A stretch of 34,737 nt of DNA, taken from Lachnospiraceae bacterium (GTDB taxonomy: Bacteria > Bacillota > Clostridia > Lachnospirales > Lachnospiraceae). Positions 1 through 8,201 of this stretch are shown here, piece by piece. Within the stretch, counting starts at the first letter, position 1; each line of letters opens with the position of its first letter. Made by a program: the position numbers and the translations under genes. The stretch is from assembly GCA_024681985.1 (NCBI GenBank), contig JAIKZU010000115.1, positions 1-34,737 on the forward strand, read 5' to 3'. Under the pieces are notes generated by a model that saw only the letters and a list, made by a program, of their open reading frames with translations, was not told where the DNA came from and made no database searches.

Positions 1-1
1 T

Positions 2-658
2 GTCTTTGGAAGGGAGGAGAGCTATTGCCAAAAGATTGATACCGACATCCGTACATGGAATGCATCTGAGATGGAAGCGGGGGAGGAGAGCTCTGCATAC
101 CGGGTTTCTGTCACTACGATCAAGGCCACAGAGGAAATGAAGGCCAGGGCAAAGGAAAAACAGGAAAGTCCAGGGCGTGCGGTGTTAGATGAAATTCTTG
201 AGCAGACATCTGCGCCGGAAAAGCCCGAAGACCGGAAAAACACAGAGAATGAAGAGGCGAGACCGGCACCCTTTTCATCCGTGCCCCGACCATCAGGAGA
301 GCCGGCGTCGGCTGATGGCACGGGGGATGCCCACGAGCCGGGGAAGTATGATTTGCCGGAGACTTCAGGTGCAATGCCGCCAAGGGATCAGGAAAACGGC
401 GCACAGCCGCCGGAGGAGGAAACCTTGCCGCCGGACGAGAGTGAACAGGACAATATGACACATCCATCCGGTGATGAGAGATTGCTTCCGGACGGCGATC
501 CCCCGGATACCGATCAGACACCGGCAGAACCCGGTCAGACACCGCCGACGGATGGGCGGATATCCTCCGAGAAAAGTCCGATGGAAAACAATCCGATACC
601 GCCTGCAGGGGGTACACCATCCCCACCGAAAAGCGGCTCCGACGCGGATATCCCATAA
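2..658 (+). CDS. Partial unrecognised protein, acidic Pro-rich C-terminal tail
   Basis: The reading frame of the 71..658 ORF is open back to the first bases of the window (GTC TTT GGA AGG ...), so this is probably the 3' part of a gene starting upstream; the Met at 71 has no convincing ribosome site. The visible roughly 218 residues begin with a mixed charged segment (to about residue 80) and then become low complexity, rich in Pro, Glu, Asp, Gly and Ser (for example PPDTDQTPAEPGQTPP). No domain, membrane segment or sorting signal is visible. Such tails are typical of disordered linkers or C-terminal extensions, but the family cannot be named from this piece. An antisense ORF (120..656 -) is regarded as its shadow. 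Confidence 0.55.
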   Translation, partial: VFGREESYCQKIDTDIRTWNASEMEAGEESSAYRVSVTTIKATEEMKARAKEKQESPGRAVLDEILEQTSAPEKPEDRKNTENEEARPAPFSSVPRPSGEPASADGTGDAHEPGKYDLPETSGAMPPRDQENGAQPPEEETLPPDESEQDNMTHPSGDERLLPDGDPPDTDQTPAEPGQTPPTDGRISSEKSPMENNPIPPAGGTPSPPKSGSDADIP

Positions 659-738
659 CCCTTGCTTTTTGTGATACAATTTTAATGAGTTTATGCCGAT
701 ATAAGAGACGGAAAGATATGCGATGAGGCAGTGCGCAA

Positions 739-888
739 ATGTCCGTCAGACAGTTTTGTCCTCAGTGGGACGATACAGAAATTCAACCTGACATTTGATA
801 TTTCTTGGAAATTGATGAAAGATATCTGCCCCTGTTTTATGATTTAAAGACCGTGGTGGCAGATTTGATTACAGAAGAGCAGATATGA
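739..888 (+). pseudogene. Short reading frame broken by one in-frame TGA
   Basis: Starting at the ATG at 739 the frame reads MSVRQFCPQWDDTEIQPDI, hits TGA at 796-798, then continues open in the same frame (YFLEIDERYLPLFYDLKTVV...) to a TGA at 886-888. That last stop overlaps the ATG of the following hydrolase gene as ATGA, the arrangement of translationally coupled genes. The second half looks protein-like in composition. Another in-frame stop lies just before 739. I infer a decayed gene remnant; the family is not recognised. A chance open frame of about 30 codons is the alternative. Confidence 0.3.
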
Positions 889-1595
889 AATCAAGACTGA
901 AAATACTTATGGCGGTGACCTTATTTTTGGTCGTCGCCTTTTTTATTTATGTAAATATCTATTATCCGGCGGGACATAAGGCAAAGGAGGCGCTTGTTTC
1001 CGACGATACGGTGGTGGTGCAGCCGACAGCGGACGGGTATTTCTTTGACGGAGCTTCGACGACGGATGCGTTCGTATTTTATCCCGGCGGAAAGGTGGAC
1101 TGTGAGGCCTACGCACCGCTTTTGCGGCGCATTGCGCAGAATGGACCGGATGTCTTTCTGATCGACATGCCGTTTCGGCTGGCGATCTTTGACCAAAATG
1201 CCGCCGAGCGGGTGATGGCAGAGTACGAATACCCGCACTGGTATGTGGGCGGACACTCTCTGGGCGGTGCCATGGCAGCAAAATACGCCGCAGAACACGG
1301 AGAAGATTTAGACGGCGTCATTCTGCTCGCCGCTTATCCCATCAAGCCTCTGGACGAGGATTTGACGGAAATTCTCATCTACGGCACAAGGGACGGCGTT
1401 ATAAACCGCGACTGGTTAGCCAAAAGCCGTGCCTATGCGCCGAGACGCTACATCGAGCATGCGATCGCCGGTGGAAATCATGCGTATTTTGGTGATTACG
1501 GGGAGCAGAAGGGGGACGAAAGGGCGCTCATTTCTGCGGATTTTCAGCAGGAAGAGGCGGCGGTACTGATCGACAGCTGCATCAACGGCAAATAG
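885..1595 (+). CDS. Membrane-anchored alpha/beta hydrolase
   Basis: A 236-aa protein with an N-terminal hydrophobic helix (about residues 7-24) acting as membrane anchor or uncleaved signal, followed by a compact alpha/beta-hydrolase domain facing outside. The nucleophile elbow GGHSLGGAMAA (about residue 125), an acid site in YGTRDGV and a late histidine in GGNHAYFGDYG form the expected Ser-Asp-His triad. This pattern fits the small 'alpha/beta hydrolase fold-5' esterase-like family; the substrate is unknown. The start at 885 has only a weak upstream AGAAGAG and overlaps the stop of the preceding broken frame. It is convergent with the minus-strand kinase gene, with a hairpin between them. 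Confidence 0.8.
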   Translation: MKSRLKILMAVTLFLVVAFFIYVNIYYPAGHKAKEALVSDDTVVVQPTADGYFFDGASTTDAFVFYPGGKVDCEAYAPLLRRIAQNGPDVFLIDMPFRLAIFDQNAAERVMAEYEYPHWYVGGHSLGGAMAAKYAAEHGEDLDGVILLAAYPIKPLDEDLTEILIYGTRDGVINRDWLAKSRAYAPRRYIEHAIAGGNHAYFGDYGEQKGDERALISADFQQEEAAVLIDSCINGK

Positions 1596-1636
1596 TAGCT
1601 GATATCCCCTATATCACGCACGTACTCTTTCACGTA

Positions 1637-1675
1637 CAAAATGAGCCCTTGACACCGTCCCCGAGGCTCATTTTG
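1637..1675. terminator. Bidirectional hairpin terminator between convergent genes
   Basis: AAAATGAGCC (1638-1647) and GGCTCATTTT (1665-1674) form a perfect 10-bp stem, 11 with the flanking C/G, around a 17-nt loop. On either strand the stem ends in a T run, so it can terminate both the hydrolase gene and the minus-strand kinase gene. The kinase stop codon lies inside the right arm. Confidence 0.65.
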
Positions 1676-3641
1676 AGAATTCGACGATGGCCTTGAAGAG
1701 GTCGCCGTCGATGGAGAGCGTTAGGCTGCCGCCCATGGATTCCGTCAGGCTTTTGGCGATGGAAAGTCCTAAGCCGTTGCCGTCGGTGTAGCGGGATTTG
1801 TCGCCACGGACGAACCGCTCCATCAGTTCATCGGCAGAGATGTTTAATTCCTCTCTGGAGGTGTTTCGGAACACGAACCGTAGTTTTTCATCGGCTTCCT
1901 CCAGGCTGATGTAGGCTCTGGTGCCCGACTGGGCATACTTTACGATGTTGTTCATGAGATTGTCGAATACTCTCCAAAGATATCGGCTGTCCGCCGTCAG
2001 GTAGAGATCATTCTCCGGTATGTTGGTTACCACGCTGATGCGGTTCTGCTCCAGCCGGTCGGTAAACTCTCCCACAGATTGGTTCAGAAGCACCCCCGCA
2101 TTCACCCGTTCCATATGATAATCCACATTACCTGTGGCGGCTTTTGAGGCTTCGATCAAGTCTTCAATGAGCTTCTTTAACCGCTTGGACTGTCTGTCCA
2201 AAACCTCCAAGTATTCTTTTACCTTTTCACTTTCCGGTTGCTCTTTTTCCAAGAGATCTACATAGTTGATGATGGAAGTAAGGGGTGTCTTGATGTCATG
2301 AGATACGTTGGTGATGAGTTCCGTCTTCATCCGTTCACTTTTTGTCCGTTCTTCCAGTGCAACGGTAATGCCGGACTGGATCTCATTCATGGCCTTTGCG
2401 TGCTCTTCCATGAAAAGGGGCATCCCCTGTAGATCCACCTGGGCTGTGGTGTCGCCCTCGGCAAGTGAAAGGGCAGCACCTTTGATCCTGGCGTAATAGG
2501 CCAGAAATCTGTGGAGCAGGAAGGTGACGATGATCTTTTCCACAAGCCAGAAGGGAAAAAATGAGCCGGAGTCCGAGGCCGCGATAAAAATAAGTTCAAG
2601 GATGGAAACCAGGATGTATACGATCCAGATCCGGTTCGTCCATTTGATCGTTGCGCGAACGAGCTTGGATTCCGCATGCAGTTTCTTTAACCATTTGATA
2701 GGAAGATTGATGCATCTGCCGATCAAACTGTTCTTCCATACATGGTGCAATTTGATATTTACCGCGATATTGGAACTCCACAAAAAACCGATGAGCATGG
2801 CGGCGCAGCCTCCCAACACCACAAACATCCCCAATAACCCGAAGGCAATGCTGGAGATGGCGTAGAACAGTTCAGCCATAAGTCCAAAGATAATACCTTC
2901 TAAAACCAGCATGAGCACAAATGCCAGATCCGCAGGGATCCTTTCAATGAAGCCTTCCGTGATCCCTTCCACGCCCTTTTTATGACCGGCGGCACACAGA
3001 AACAGGATCCAGCATCCAAAGGCCAGGGCAAAGGAGACAAGGGTAGCCAGGGGCAAAAAGTACTTCATGGTAGGTGCGGCATCGGAAAAAGCTTTCGCCT
3101 GGGCGTAAAAGTCCACAGGGTTTTTATTTACGGCCATCTTTTCCTCATTGGGGAAGCAGATAAAGGTGTAGTAAGTAAGATCCGGGTTTCTATCGATCCC
3201 GTAGGAGGAAATGTCGTTTCCGTTCCAGGGATCTAAAAACCGCTCGCTGAGACGTATTTCCGTCTGCTCACCGATGCCGAAGACGTCAATAAAAGCATCC
3301 TTTGGGACCCGGATCCCGCTAAAGTTCCGATACAGATAGTTGCTGTCCAAATCCAGGTTCATTTCCGAGATGTCATCTCCCGCGATGATCCCATAGTAAC
3401 AGTTCATGGATTCCAATCGATCGGAGGTGTAGCCCCGGTCCGCCTCGTAAAAGACCCAGGCGGCATAATCCTGCGCGGCGTACTCCTTCAGTTCCTTGTC
3501 AAAATCGGATGTGTTGCTGGAAAAAAGTCCAAAGCTTCCGAAAACAGCACATAAAAAGATCAAAACCGCAAAGGCAAACGCCGATATGGTACTAATGATC
3601 CCCAGAAAGATCTTTCCGGTCCTTGTATAAAATAATTTCAT
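1668..3641 (-). CDS. Multi-TM sensor histidine kinase (OmpR-system partner)
   Basis: A 657-aa HisKA-type sensor kinase. N-terminal TM helix (about residues 12-36), an extracytoplasmic stretch to about 195, then several TM helices to about 375, a short HAMP-like region and the kinase core. The H-box is NVSHDIKTPLTS with phospho-acceptor His448; the N-box is DNLMNNIVKYA and the G-box GNGLGLSIAKS. It lies 7 nt downstream of its response regulator on the minus strand and the two must be co-transcribed. Large clostridial kinases of this layout often sense cell-envelope stress or peptides, but nothing here fixes the signal. The gene runs into the shared hairpin terminator. Confidence 0.9.
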   Translation of the reverse strand: MKLFYTRTGKIFLGIISTISAFAFAVLIFLCAVFGSFGLFSSNTSDFDKELKEYAAQDYAAWVFYEADRGYTSDRLESMNCYYGIIAGDDISEMNLDLDSNYLYRNFSGIRVPKDAFIDVFGIGEQTEIRLSERFLDPWNGNDISSYGIDRNPDLTYYTFICFPNEEKMAVNKNPVDFYAQAKAFSDAAPTMKYFLPLATLVSFALAFGCWILFLCAAGHKKGVEGITEGFIERIPADLAFVLMLVLEGIIFGLMAELFYAISSIAFGLLGMFVVLGGCAAMLIGFLWSSNIAVNIKLHHVWKNSLIGRCINLPIKWLKKLHAESKLVRATIKWTNRIWIVYILVSILELIFIAASDSGSFFPFWLVEKIIVTFLLHRFLAYYARIKGAALSLAEGDTTAQVDLQGMPLFMEEHAKAMNEIQSGITVALEERTKSERMKTELITNVSHDIKTPLTSIINYVDLLEKEQPESEKVKEYLEVLDRQSKRLKKLIEDLIEASKAATGNVDYHMERVNAGVLLNQSVGEFTDRLEQNRISVVTNIPENDLYLTADSRYLWRVFDNLMNNIVKYAQSGTRAYISLEEADEKLRFVFRNTSREELNISADELMERFVRGDKSRYTDGNGLGLSIAKSLTESMGGSLTLSIDGDLFKAIVEFSK

Positions 3642-3648
3642 ATCATCC

Positions 3649-4356
3649 TCACTCCATTTTATATCCGTGCCCCCAGACGGCTTTTAAATATCTGGGATTG
3701 GCACTGTCATACTCCAGTTTCTCCCTAAGGTGCCGGATGTGCACGGCCACGGTACTTTCGGCACCGATCACTGTATCCTTCCAGACACTTTCATAGATCT
3801 CATGAGGAGAGAGCACTTCACCCCGTCGGGTCATCAACAGCTTTAAAATGTCATATTCCAAGGGCGTTAAAGAAACGGGGTTTCCGTCCAGGGTGACTTC
3901 CTTCGCTTTATCGTTCAGTTCGATACCGCCGATGACGAGGATTCCTGTATCTGTCCCGTCCGGAGATGCGTTCTGCGTTCCTAATATCGTATAGCGGCGC
4001 AGCTGGGATTTTACCCTGGCCATCAGTTCCACCGGATTAAAGGGCTTTGTTACGTAGTCGTCCGCGCCCACAGTTAGGCCGATGACTTTGTCTGCATCCT
4101 CGCTTTTTGCAGTCAGCATGATGATGGGTACGTTGGAGATCTTTCGGATCTCCGCCATAGCGGCGATCCCGTCCATTTCCGGCATCATCACGTCCAAAAG
4201 GATCAACTGGATCTCTTTTCCTTCCGGGCTTTTCATAAAATCCAGTGCCTGCTTTCCGTTTGAAGCGGAGCTTACCTGCATCCCTTCACCTTCCAGATAG
4301 ATCCGAAGAGCGGATACGATATCCGGCTCATCATCGCATATGAGAATATGATACAT
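3649..4356 (-). CDS. OmpR/PhoB-family response regulator
   Basis: Receiver domain (about residues 1-118: ICDDEPDIV acidic pocket, phospho-acceptor Asp in LILLDVMMPEMDG, switch Thr in IIMLTAKS, Lys in YVTKPFNP) followed by a C-terminal winged helix (about 135-235: LTPLEYDILKLL, TVAVHIRHLREKLE, AVWGHGYKME). The ORF track starts 13 codons earlier, but I choose MYHILICDDE at 4356 because GGGAGG lies just upstream on the minus strand and the extra residues do not belong to the receiver fold. Length 235 aa is normal for the family. First gene of a two-gene operon with the sensor kinase. Confidence 0.92.
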   Translation of the reverse strand: MYHILICDDEPDIVSALRIYLEGEGMQVSSASNGKQALDFMKSPEGKEIQLILLDVMMPEMDGIAAMAEIRKISNVPIIMLTAKSEDADKVIGLTVGADDYVTKPFNPVELMARVKSQLRRYTILGTQNASPDGTDTGILVIGGIELNDKAKEVTLDGNPVSLTPLEYDILKLLMTRRGEVLSPHEIYESVWKDTVIGAESTVAVHIRHLREKLEYDSANPRYLKAVWGHGYKME

Positions 4357-4403
4357 GTTCCCTCCCGTTGGTGATGCCGCAAAACGTGGCAACACGAGTT
4401 ACC

Positions 4404-4432
4404 TTTATGATCGATCACAAATTCATTGTAAA
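4404..4432 (-). promoter_or_regulatory. Candidate promoter of the minus-strand regulator/kinase operon
   Basis: On the minus strand TTTACA (plus 4427-4432) and CATAAA (plus 4404-4409) are separated by exactly 17 nt. A perfect 10-bp palindrome TGATCGATCA (4408-4417) overlaps the spacer and the -10 and could be an operator, for example for autoregulation. The -10 matches consensus at only four positions. Confidence 0.45.
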
Positions 4433-4487
4433 GGTTATTATTTTAAGTTCCAAGTAGGGAAATCTTTAAGAATTGATTAAGAAATCA

Positions 4488-4496
4488 TGATATAAT
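4488..4496 (+). promoter_or_regulatory. Extended -10 promoter for cstA
   Basis: TGATATAAT is a perfect extended -10 element (TGn plus TATAAT). No good -35 is present at 17 nt (best TTAAGA at 4466, spacer 19), as is usual for extended -10 promoters. The predicted start near 4503 gives cstA an untranslated leader of about 80 nt. A weak -35 suggests dependence on an activator. Confidence 0.55.
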
Positions 4497-4524
4497 AACA
4501 AATACGTAAAGAAACGAGGTGCAG

Positions 4525-4560
4525 AATGAGCCCCCGGGACGGTGGTAGGGGATCATTTTA
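4525..4560 (+). promoter_or_regulatory. Leader hairpin upstream of cstA, possible attenuator
   Basis: AATGAGCCCC (4525-4534) pairs with GGGGATCATT (4548-4557) with one mismatch in ten and a 13-nt loop, followed by a short T run. It sits in the predicted 5' leader, about 25 nt before the cstA start. Its left arm resembles that of the terminator at 1637. It could be an intrinsic attenuator, but the U tract is short. Confidence 0.35.
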
Positions 4561-4582
4561 AGCAGAAGACAAGGAGACTGGC

Positions 4583-6007
4583 ATGATATCATTATTTATT
4601 TCATTTGTGTTTTTAATTGTTGGTTACAATGTCTACGGAAGGTTTGTGGAAAGAGTGTTTGCCCCGGATGACAGGCAGACCCCGGCCTATGCAAAGCAGG
4701 ACGGAGTGGACTTTGTTCCCATGCCCACCTGGAAGGCCATCCTGATACAGCTTTTAAACATCGCGGGAACGGGTCCCATCTTTGGTGCCCTCATGGGAGC
4801 CTGCTTCGGACCGGTGGTTTTTTTGTGGATCATATTGGGATCCGTTTTGGGCGGTGCAGTGCACGATTATATGTCGGGTATGATATCGGAACGGCATGAC
4901 GGTGCTTCCATAGCGGAGTTGTCCGGGATCTATCTGGGGCCTGTGGCAAAGTGGGTCATGCGGCTGTTTTCCGTTTTGCTTTTGCTTTTGACCGGTACGG
5001 TGTTTGTGACCTCTCCGGCCGCACTTTTGGCTAAACTGACGCCGGATACTTTAAGCCTGTCGGTCTGGATCGTGATCATTTTAATCTATTACGTTCTGGC
5101 CACTTTACTGCCCATCGATAAAGTCATCGGCAGATTTTACCCCATCTTCGGGGTGGTGCTCATTGCAATGGCGGTGGGGATCTTCAGCGGGATCTTTACC
5201 GGGGGATATCATGTCCCCGAGATCACACTTCAAAACCTGCATCCGGAGGGATTGCCCATCTGGCCCTTTATGTTCGTGACGGTGGCCTGCGGTGCCATCT
5301 CCGGATTTCACGCCACCCAGTCCCCTATGGTGGCCAAATGCATCAAATCGGAAAAACTGGGACGAAAGGTTTTTTACGGAGCCATGATCGCGGAATCCGT
5401 TATCGCGCTGGCCTGGGCAGAAGGAGGCGTGGCCTTTTACGGTACCACCGGCGGCCTGTACAATGCCATTACCGAAGCAGGTCAATCCGGCGTGGTCTAT
5501 GAGATCTCCACCGGTATGCTGGGGACCGTGGGAGGGATCCTGGCGATCATCGGCGTGGTGGCCTGTCCCATTACCTCCGGGGATACGGCCTTTCGCTCGG
5601 CACGCTTGATCCTGGCGGAGATCACCGGGCTGGATCAAAAAAAGATCAAAAACCGACTGCTCATCACCGTTCCTCTATTAGGATTGGGAGCGTTCCTTAC
5701 CCAGCTGAACTTTAATGTGCTCTGGCGCTATTTTTCCTGGAGCAACCAGACCCTGGCCATGATCTCTCTTTGGGTGGCCACGGCATATCTTTTAAAAACA
5801 CACAAGAAAAAGGCAGTTAGCCTCATCACAGCACTTCCGGCGTCCTTTATGACAGCTGTCAGCGTGACCTATATACTTATTGCCGACGAAGGATTAAAGC
5901 TTTCTGCCTCCGTTAGCTATCCCATCGGCATTGTAGCTGCCATCGGCTTGTTTGTGATCTACCTGGTACTGGGTGCCCGGATCGATCCTAAAGGGGAGAC
6001 AAAGTAA
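4583..6007 (+). CDS. cstA: CstA-family carbon-starvation transporter
   Basis: A 474-aa, strongly hydrophobic protein with about 12 TM helices. The N-terminus has the family signatures NVYGRFVERVF, QLLNIAGTGPIFGALMGA and LGGAVHDYMSGMISERH, and further on TQSPMVAKCI and GDTAFRSARL. It lacks the extended form of E. coli CstA and BtsT (about 700 aa), matching the shorter Gram-positive variant. Characterised relatives are proton-coupled importers of pyruvate and/or peptides. The start at 4583 follows AAGGAGA at good distance. The adjacent LytS-like kinase and regulator mirror the BtsS/BtsR-BtsT pyruvate system of enterobacteria, so pyruvate is the best guess for substrate; this is inference. Confidence 0.9.
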   Translation: MISLFISFVFLIVGYNVYGRFVERVFAPDDRQTPAYAKQDGVDFVPMPTWKAILIQLLNIAGTGPIFGALMGACFGPVVFLWIILGSVLGGAVHDYMSGMISERHDGASIAELSGIYLGPVAKWVMRLFSVLLLLLTGTVFVTSPAALLAKLTPDTLSLSVWIVIILIYYVLATLLPIDKVIGRFYPIFGVVLIAMAVGIFSGIFTGGYHVPEITLQNLHPEGLPIWPFMFVTVACGAISGFHATQSPMVAKCIKSEKLGRKVFYGAMIAESVIALAWAEGGVAFYGTTGGLYNAITEAGQSGVVYEISTGMLGTVGGILAIIGVVACPITSGDTAFRSARLILAEITGLDQKKIKNRLLITVPLLGLGAFLTQLNFNVLWRYFSWSNQTLAMISLWVATAYLLKTHKKKAVSLITALPASFMTAVSVTYILIADEGLKLSASVSYPIGIVAAIGLFVIYLVLGARIDPKGETK

Positions 6008-6041
6008 CATGAACCGCGTACTGTCCCTGTGGAATTCTTGT

Positions 6042-6066
6042 AGGATACGGGAGAGTATCCTTGGTT
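6042..6066 (+). terminator. Small hairpin between cstA and the kinase gene
   Basis: AGGATAC (6042-6048) and GTATCCT (6055-6061) form a perfect 7-bp stem with a 6-nt loop, followed by TGGTTTTGG. It may partly terminate cstA transcription or protect the mRNA end. The U tract is interrupted, so this is a weak call. Confidence 0.35.
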
Positions 6067-6097
6067 TTGGAACGATAGTAAAATAAGGGTATGTTTT

Positions 6098-7360
6098 ATG
6101 TTTGAAGTTCCCGAACTGCAGACGTTGGGAGCGCTTAATCTGGCGCTGATCCTGCAGTTGGGCGGCGTTTTGATCGTAGCCGCCGTGGATCCTTACATCA
6201 AAAAAGAAAAGCGCATCCTGGTATTTTCCGTGGTGCTCATTGTGGCATATTTGCTGGCCGAACCCCAGATGGAAGCCGGGTTCGGCGATGTCCTGTTCCG
6301 GAACGATCCGGTGTTCTGGGCTATCCTGTCGTCGGCCGTAGGCTACACCCTTCGACCGGTGGTGATCTATCTGTACATACGGATCACGGATAACGATAAG
6401 GGGAAAAAGATCCTTTGGGCACTTTTGGCATTTAATGCCCTCGTCAGTTTTTCCGCATTCTTTGTTCCCTGGGCGTATACCTTTGATGAACTGCTCCACT
6501 TCCACAGAGGACCTTTGGGATATGTTCCTTTTATCGTAAGTCTCATCATGGTGATCTGGCTTCTGGTGGGAACGGCATTAACATATAAAGGATTGCGCAG
6601 GAGAGAAGGGGTGGTACCTACGGTAATCTCCCTGGCGGTCTTGCTGTCTGTCTGGATGGATCTGCAGCTTGGCTTTTCTCCCCCCGTCTCCTTTTTGACA
6701 GTGGCTATGTCTGAAAGCTGCGTGTTCTTTTTTATCTGGCTGCATCTGCAGTTCGTAAGGGAGCACGAGGCGGCGCTAAGGGCGGAACAGAGGATCCGGA
6801 TCATGGTCTCCCAGATCCAGCCCCACTTTTTGTTCAACACCTTGTCAACCATCCAGGCGCTCATCGACATCGACCCGGAGCGGGCGTCGGACATCATCGG
6901 AAAATTTGCCATGTATCTGCGACAGAATATCGATGCCTTAAGTCGGGAATCCCTGATCCCTGTCCGGCAGGAACTGGAACATACAAGGACCTACTCCGAT
7001 ATTGAAAAGGTCCGTTTTCCTTCCATCCGCATCGAATATGATATTCAGGACGAGGATTTTTCCGTTCCGGCGCTTACGATCCAGCCGGTGGTGGAAAACG
7101 CCATTCGCCACGGTGTGAGGGGGAAAAAACACGGATGGGTGTCCGTCAGTACCTATCGGGACGGCGATGAACATGTGATCAGTATCAGAGACAACGGTGT
7201 CGGCTTTGATGTGGAGAGTCTGAAAGATTATGAAGGCGCCAGCGATCATATCGGCGTGCAAAATGTCCGGGATCGCATCACCGACATGACAGGCGGTACC
7301 TACTTTGTGGAAAGCGTGGTAGGCGAAGGCACCTCGGTGGTAATGAGAATACCTGTATAA
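6098..7360 (+). CDS. LytS/YpdA-like sensor histidine kinase
   Basis: A 420-aa kinase. Residues 1 to about 220 are a membrane module of about seven helices with an outside loop PWAYTFDELLHFHRG. The His_kinase domain follows, with QIQPHFLFNTLSTI (phospho-acceptor His243), then HATPase boxes QPVVENAIRHG, ISIRDNGVGFD and GVQNVRDRI. The PHFxxNTL class includes LytS, BtsS and YpdA; unlike BtsS/YpdA no GAF domain lies between membrane and kinase regions. Start chosen at 6098 with AAGGG 8 nt upstream. The regulator starts 10 nt after its stop. Together with cstA this looks like a nutrient-sensing two-component unit. The membrane module resembles those of the two downstream membrane proteins. Confidence 0.88.
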   Translation: MFEVPELQTLGALNLALILQLGGVLIVAAVDPYIKKEKRILVFSVVLIVAYLLAEPQMEAGFGDVLFRNDPVFWAILSSAVGYTLRPVVIYLYIRITDNDKGKKILWALLAFNALVSFSAFFVPWAYTFDELLHFHRGPLGYVPFIVSLIMVIWLLVGTALTYKGLRRREGVVPTVISLAVLLSVWMDLQLGFSPPVSFLTVAMSESCVFFFIWLHLQFVREHEAALRAEQRIRIMVSQIQPHFLFNTLSTIQALIDIDPERASDIIGKFAMYLRQNIDALSRESLIPVRQELEHTRTYSDIEKVRFPSIRIEYDIQDEDFSVPALTIQPVVENAIRHGVRGKKHGWVSVSTYRDGDEHVISIRDNGVGFDVESLKDYEGASDHIGVQNVRDRITDMTGGTYFVESVVGEGTSVVMRIPV

Positions 7361-7370
7361 AGGAAGAGCT

Positions 7371-8183
7371 ATGACAGCGATCTGTGTGGATGATGAGGAA
7401 CTGATCCTGCAAAGGACAGTCTCTCTTGTGAAAAAAACGGAAAAGTTTGATACGGTGGTATCCTTTACGGATGCACGGGAGGCCTTATCCTACGTGGAAG
7501 GTAACAAGGCAGATCTGGCCCTTTTGGATATCGACATGCCCGGTATGGGAGGCCTGGATCTGGCTAATGCCATGATCGACGCATGTCCCGGGATCCGGGT
7601 GATCTTTTTGACCGGCTATTCCGAGTATGCGGTGGATGCCTATGCCATGCATGCCACCGGATATCTGTTGAAACCCGTAAGCTATGACAGACTCTTGGCA
7701 GAGATCGAATATGCCCTGGATACGAAGGAGAAGGAATCCGATGCTGAGCACAAAGCGGACAAACCGAAAGTTTGCATTGAGACATTTGGCTACTTCAATA
7801 TCCTGGTGGACGGCAGGCCGGTTTCCTTTAAGCGTTCAAAGGCAAAGGAACTCATCGCCTGTCTGGTGGATCGTCATGGACAGTTTGTTTCCAGAAAAGA
7901 TCTCTTTTATATCCTGTGGGAGGATGACGACTATGACAGAGCGAAACAGAAGTATTTCGACACGGTCATCCGAAGCCTGCGGGATACCTTAGAGGAGTAC
8001 GGGATCGCAGATATTTTTGAAATGGAAAAAGGCCTGATGCGGGTGGTCCCGGAAAAGGTGGACTGCGACCTCTACCGATTTTTGGATAAGGATAAAGCCG
8101 CTATGGAAAGTTTTCGCGGAGAATATATGAGTTCCTATTCCTGGGCCAGTGTCACGGAGGGATATCTGGCAGGATTAGAATAA
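7371..8183 (+). CDS. Response regulator with SARP/winged-helix output domain
   Basis: A 270-aa response regulator. Receiver (about residues 1-118) has ICVDDEELIL, phospho-acceptor Asp in LALLDIDMPGMGG, IFLTGYSEYAVDAYA and Lys in GYLLKPVS; the wording of this region is typical of regulators paired with LytS-type kinases. Instead of a LytTR DNA-binding domain, the C-terminus (about 135-250) reads FGYFNILVDGRPVSFKRSKAKE ... as in OmpR/SARP-type winged helices that begin 'length-of-strand then repeat HTH', with KYFDTVIRSLRDTLEE as recognition helix region. RBS AAGGAAG precedes the ATG. Likely target: the cstA promoter or its own operon. Confidence 0.85.
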   Translation: MTAICVDDEELILQRTVSLVKKTEKFDTVVSFTDAREALSYVEGNKADLALLDIDMPGMGGLDLANAMIDACPGIRVIFLTGYSEYAVDAYAMHATGYLLKPVSYDRLLAEIEYALDTKEKESDAEHKADKPKVCIETFGYFNILVDGRPVSFKRSKAKELIACLVDRHGQFVSRKDLFYILWEDDDYDRAKQKYFDTVIRSLRDTLEEYGIADIFEMEKGLMRVVPEKVDCDLYRFLDKDKAAMESFRGEYMSSYSWASVTEGYLAGLE

Positions 8184-8201
8184 AAAAGAAGGGAGAAGAA
8201 A

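Noticed and set aside
4473-4496. TTGATT ... TATAAT as a -35/-10 pair upstream of cstA
   Set aside because: Spacer is only 12 nt; the TATAAT is better explained as an extended -10 (TGaTATAAT).
1637-4560. Hairpins at 1637 and 4525 as copies of one dispersed repeat
   Set aside because: Only the left arm (AATGAGCCC) and the terminal ATTTT are alike; loops and right arms differ and no third copy was noticed.
5894-6505. 203-aa minus-strand ORF across the cstA/kinase junction
   Set aside because: Overlaps two well-supported genes on the other strand and has no SD or motif.
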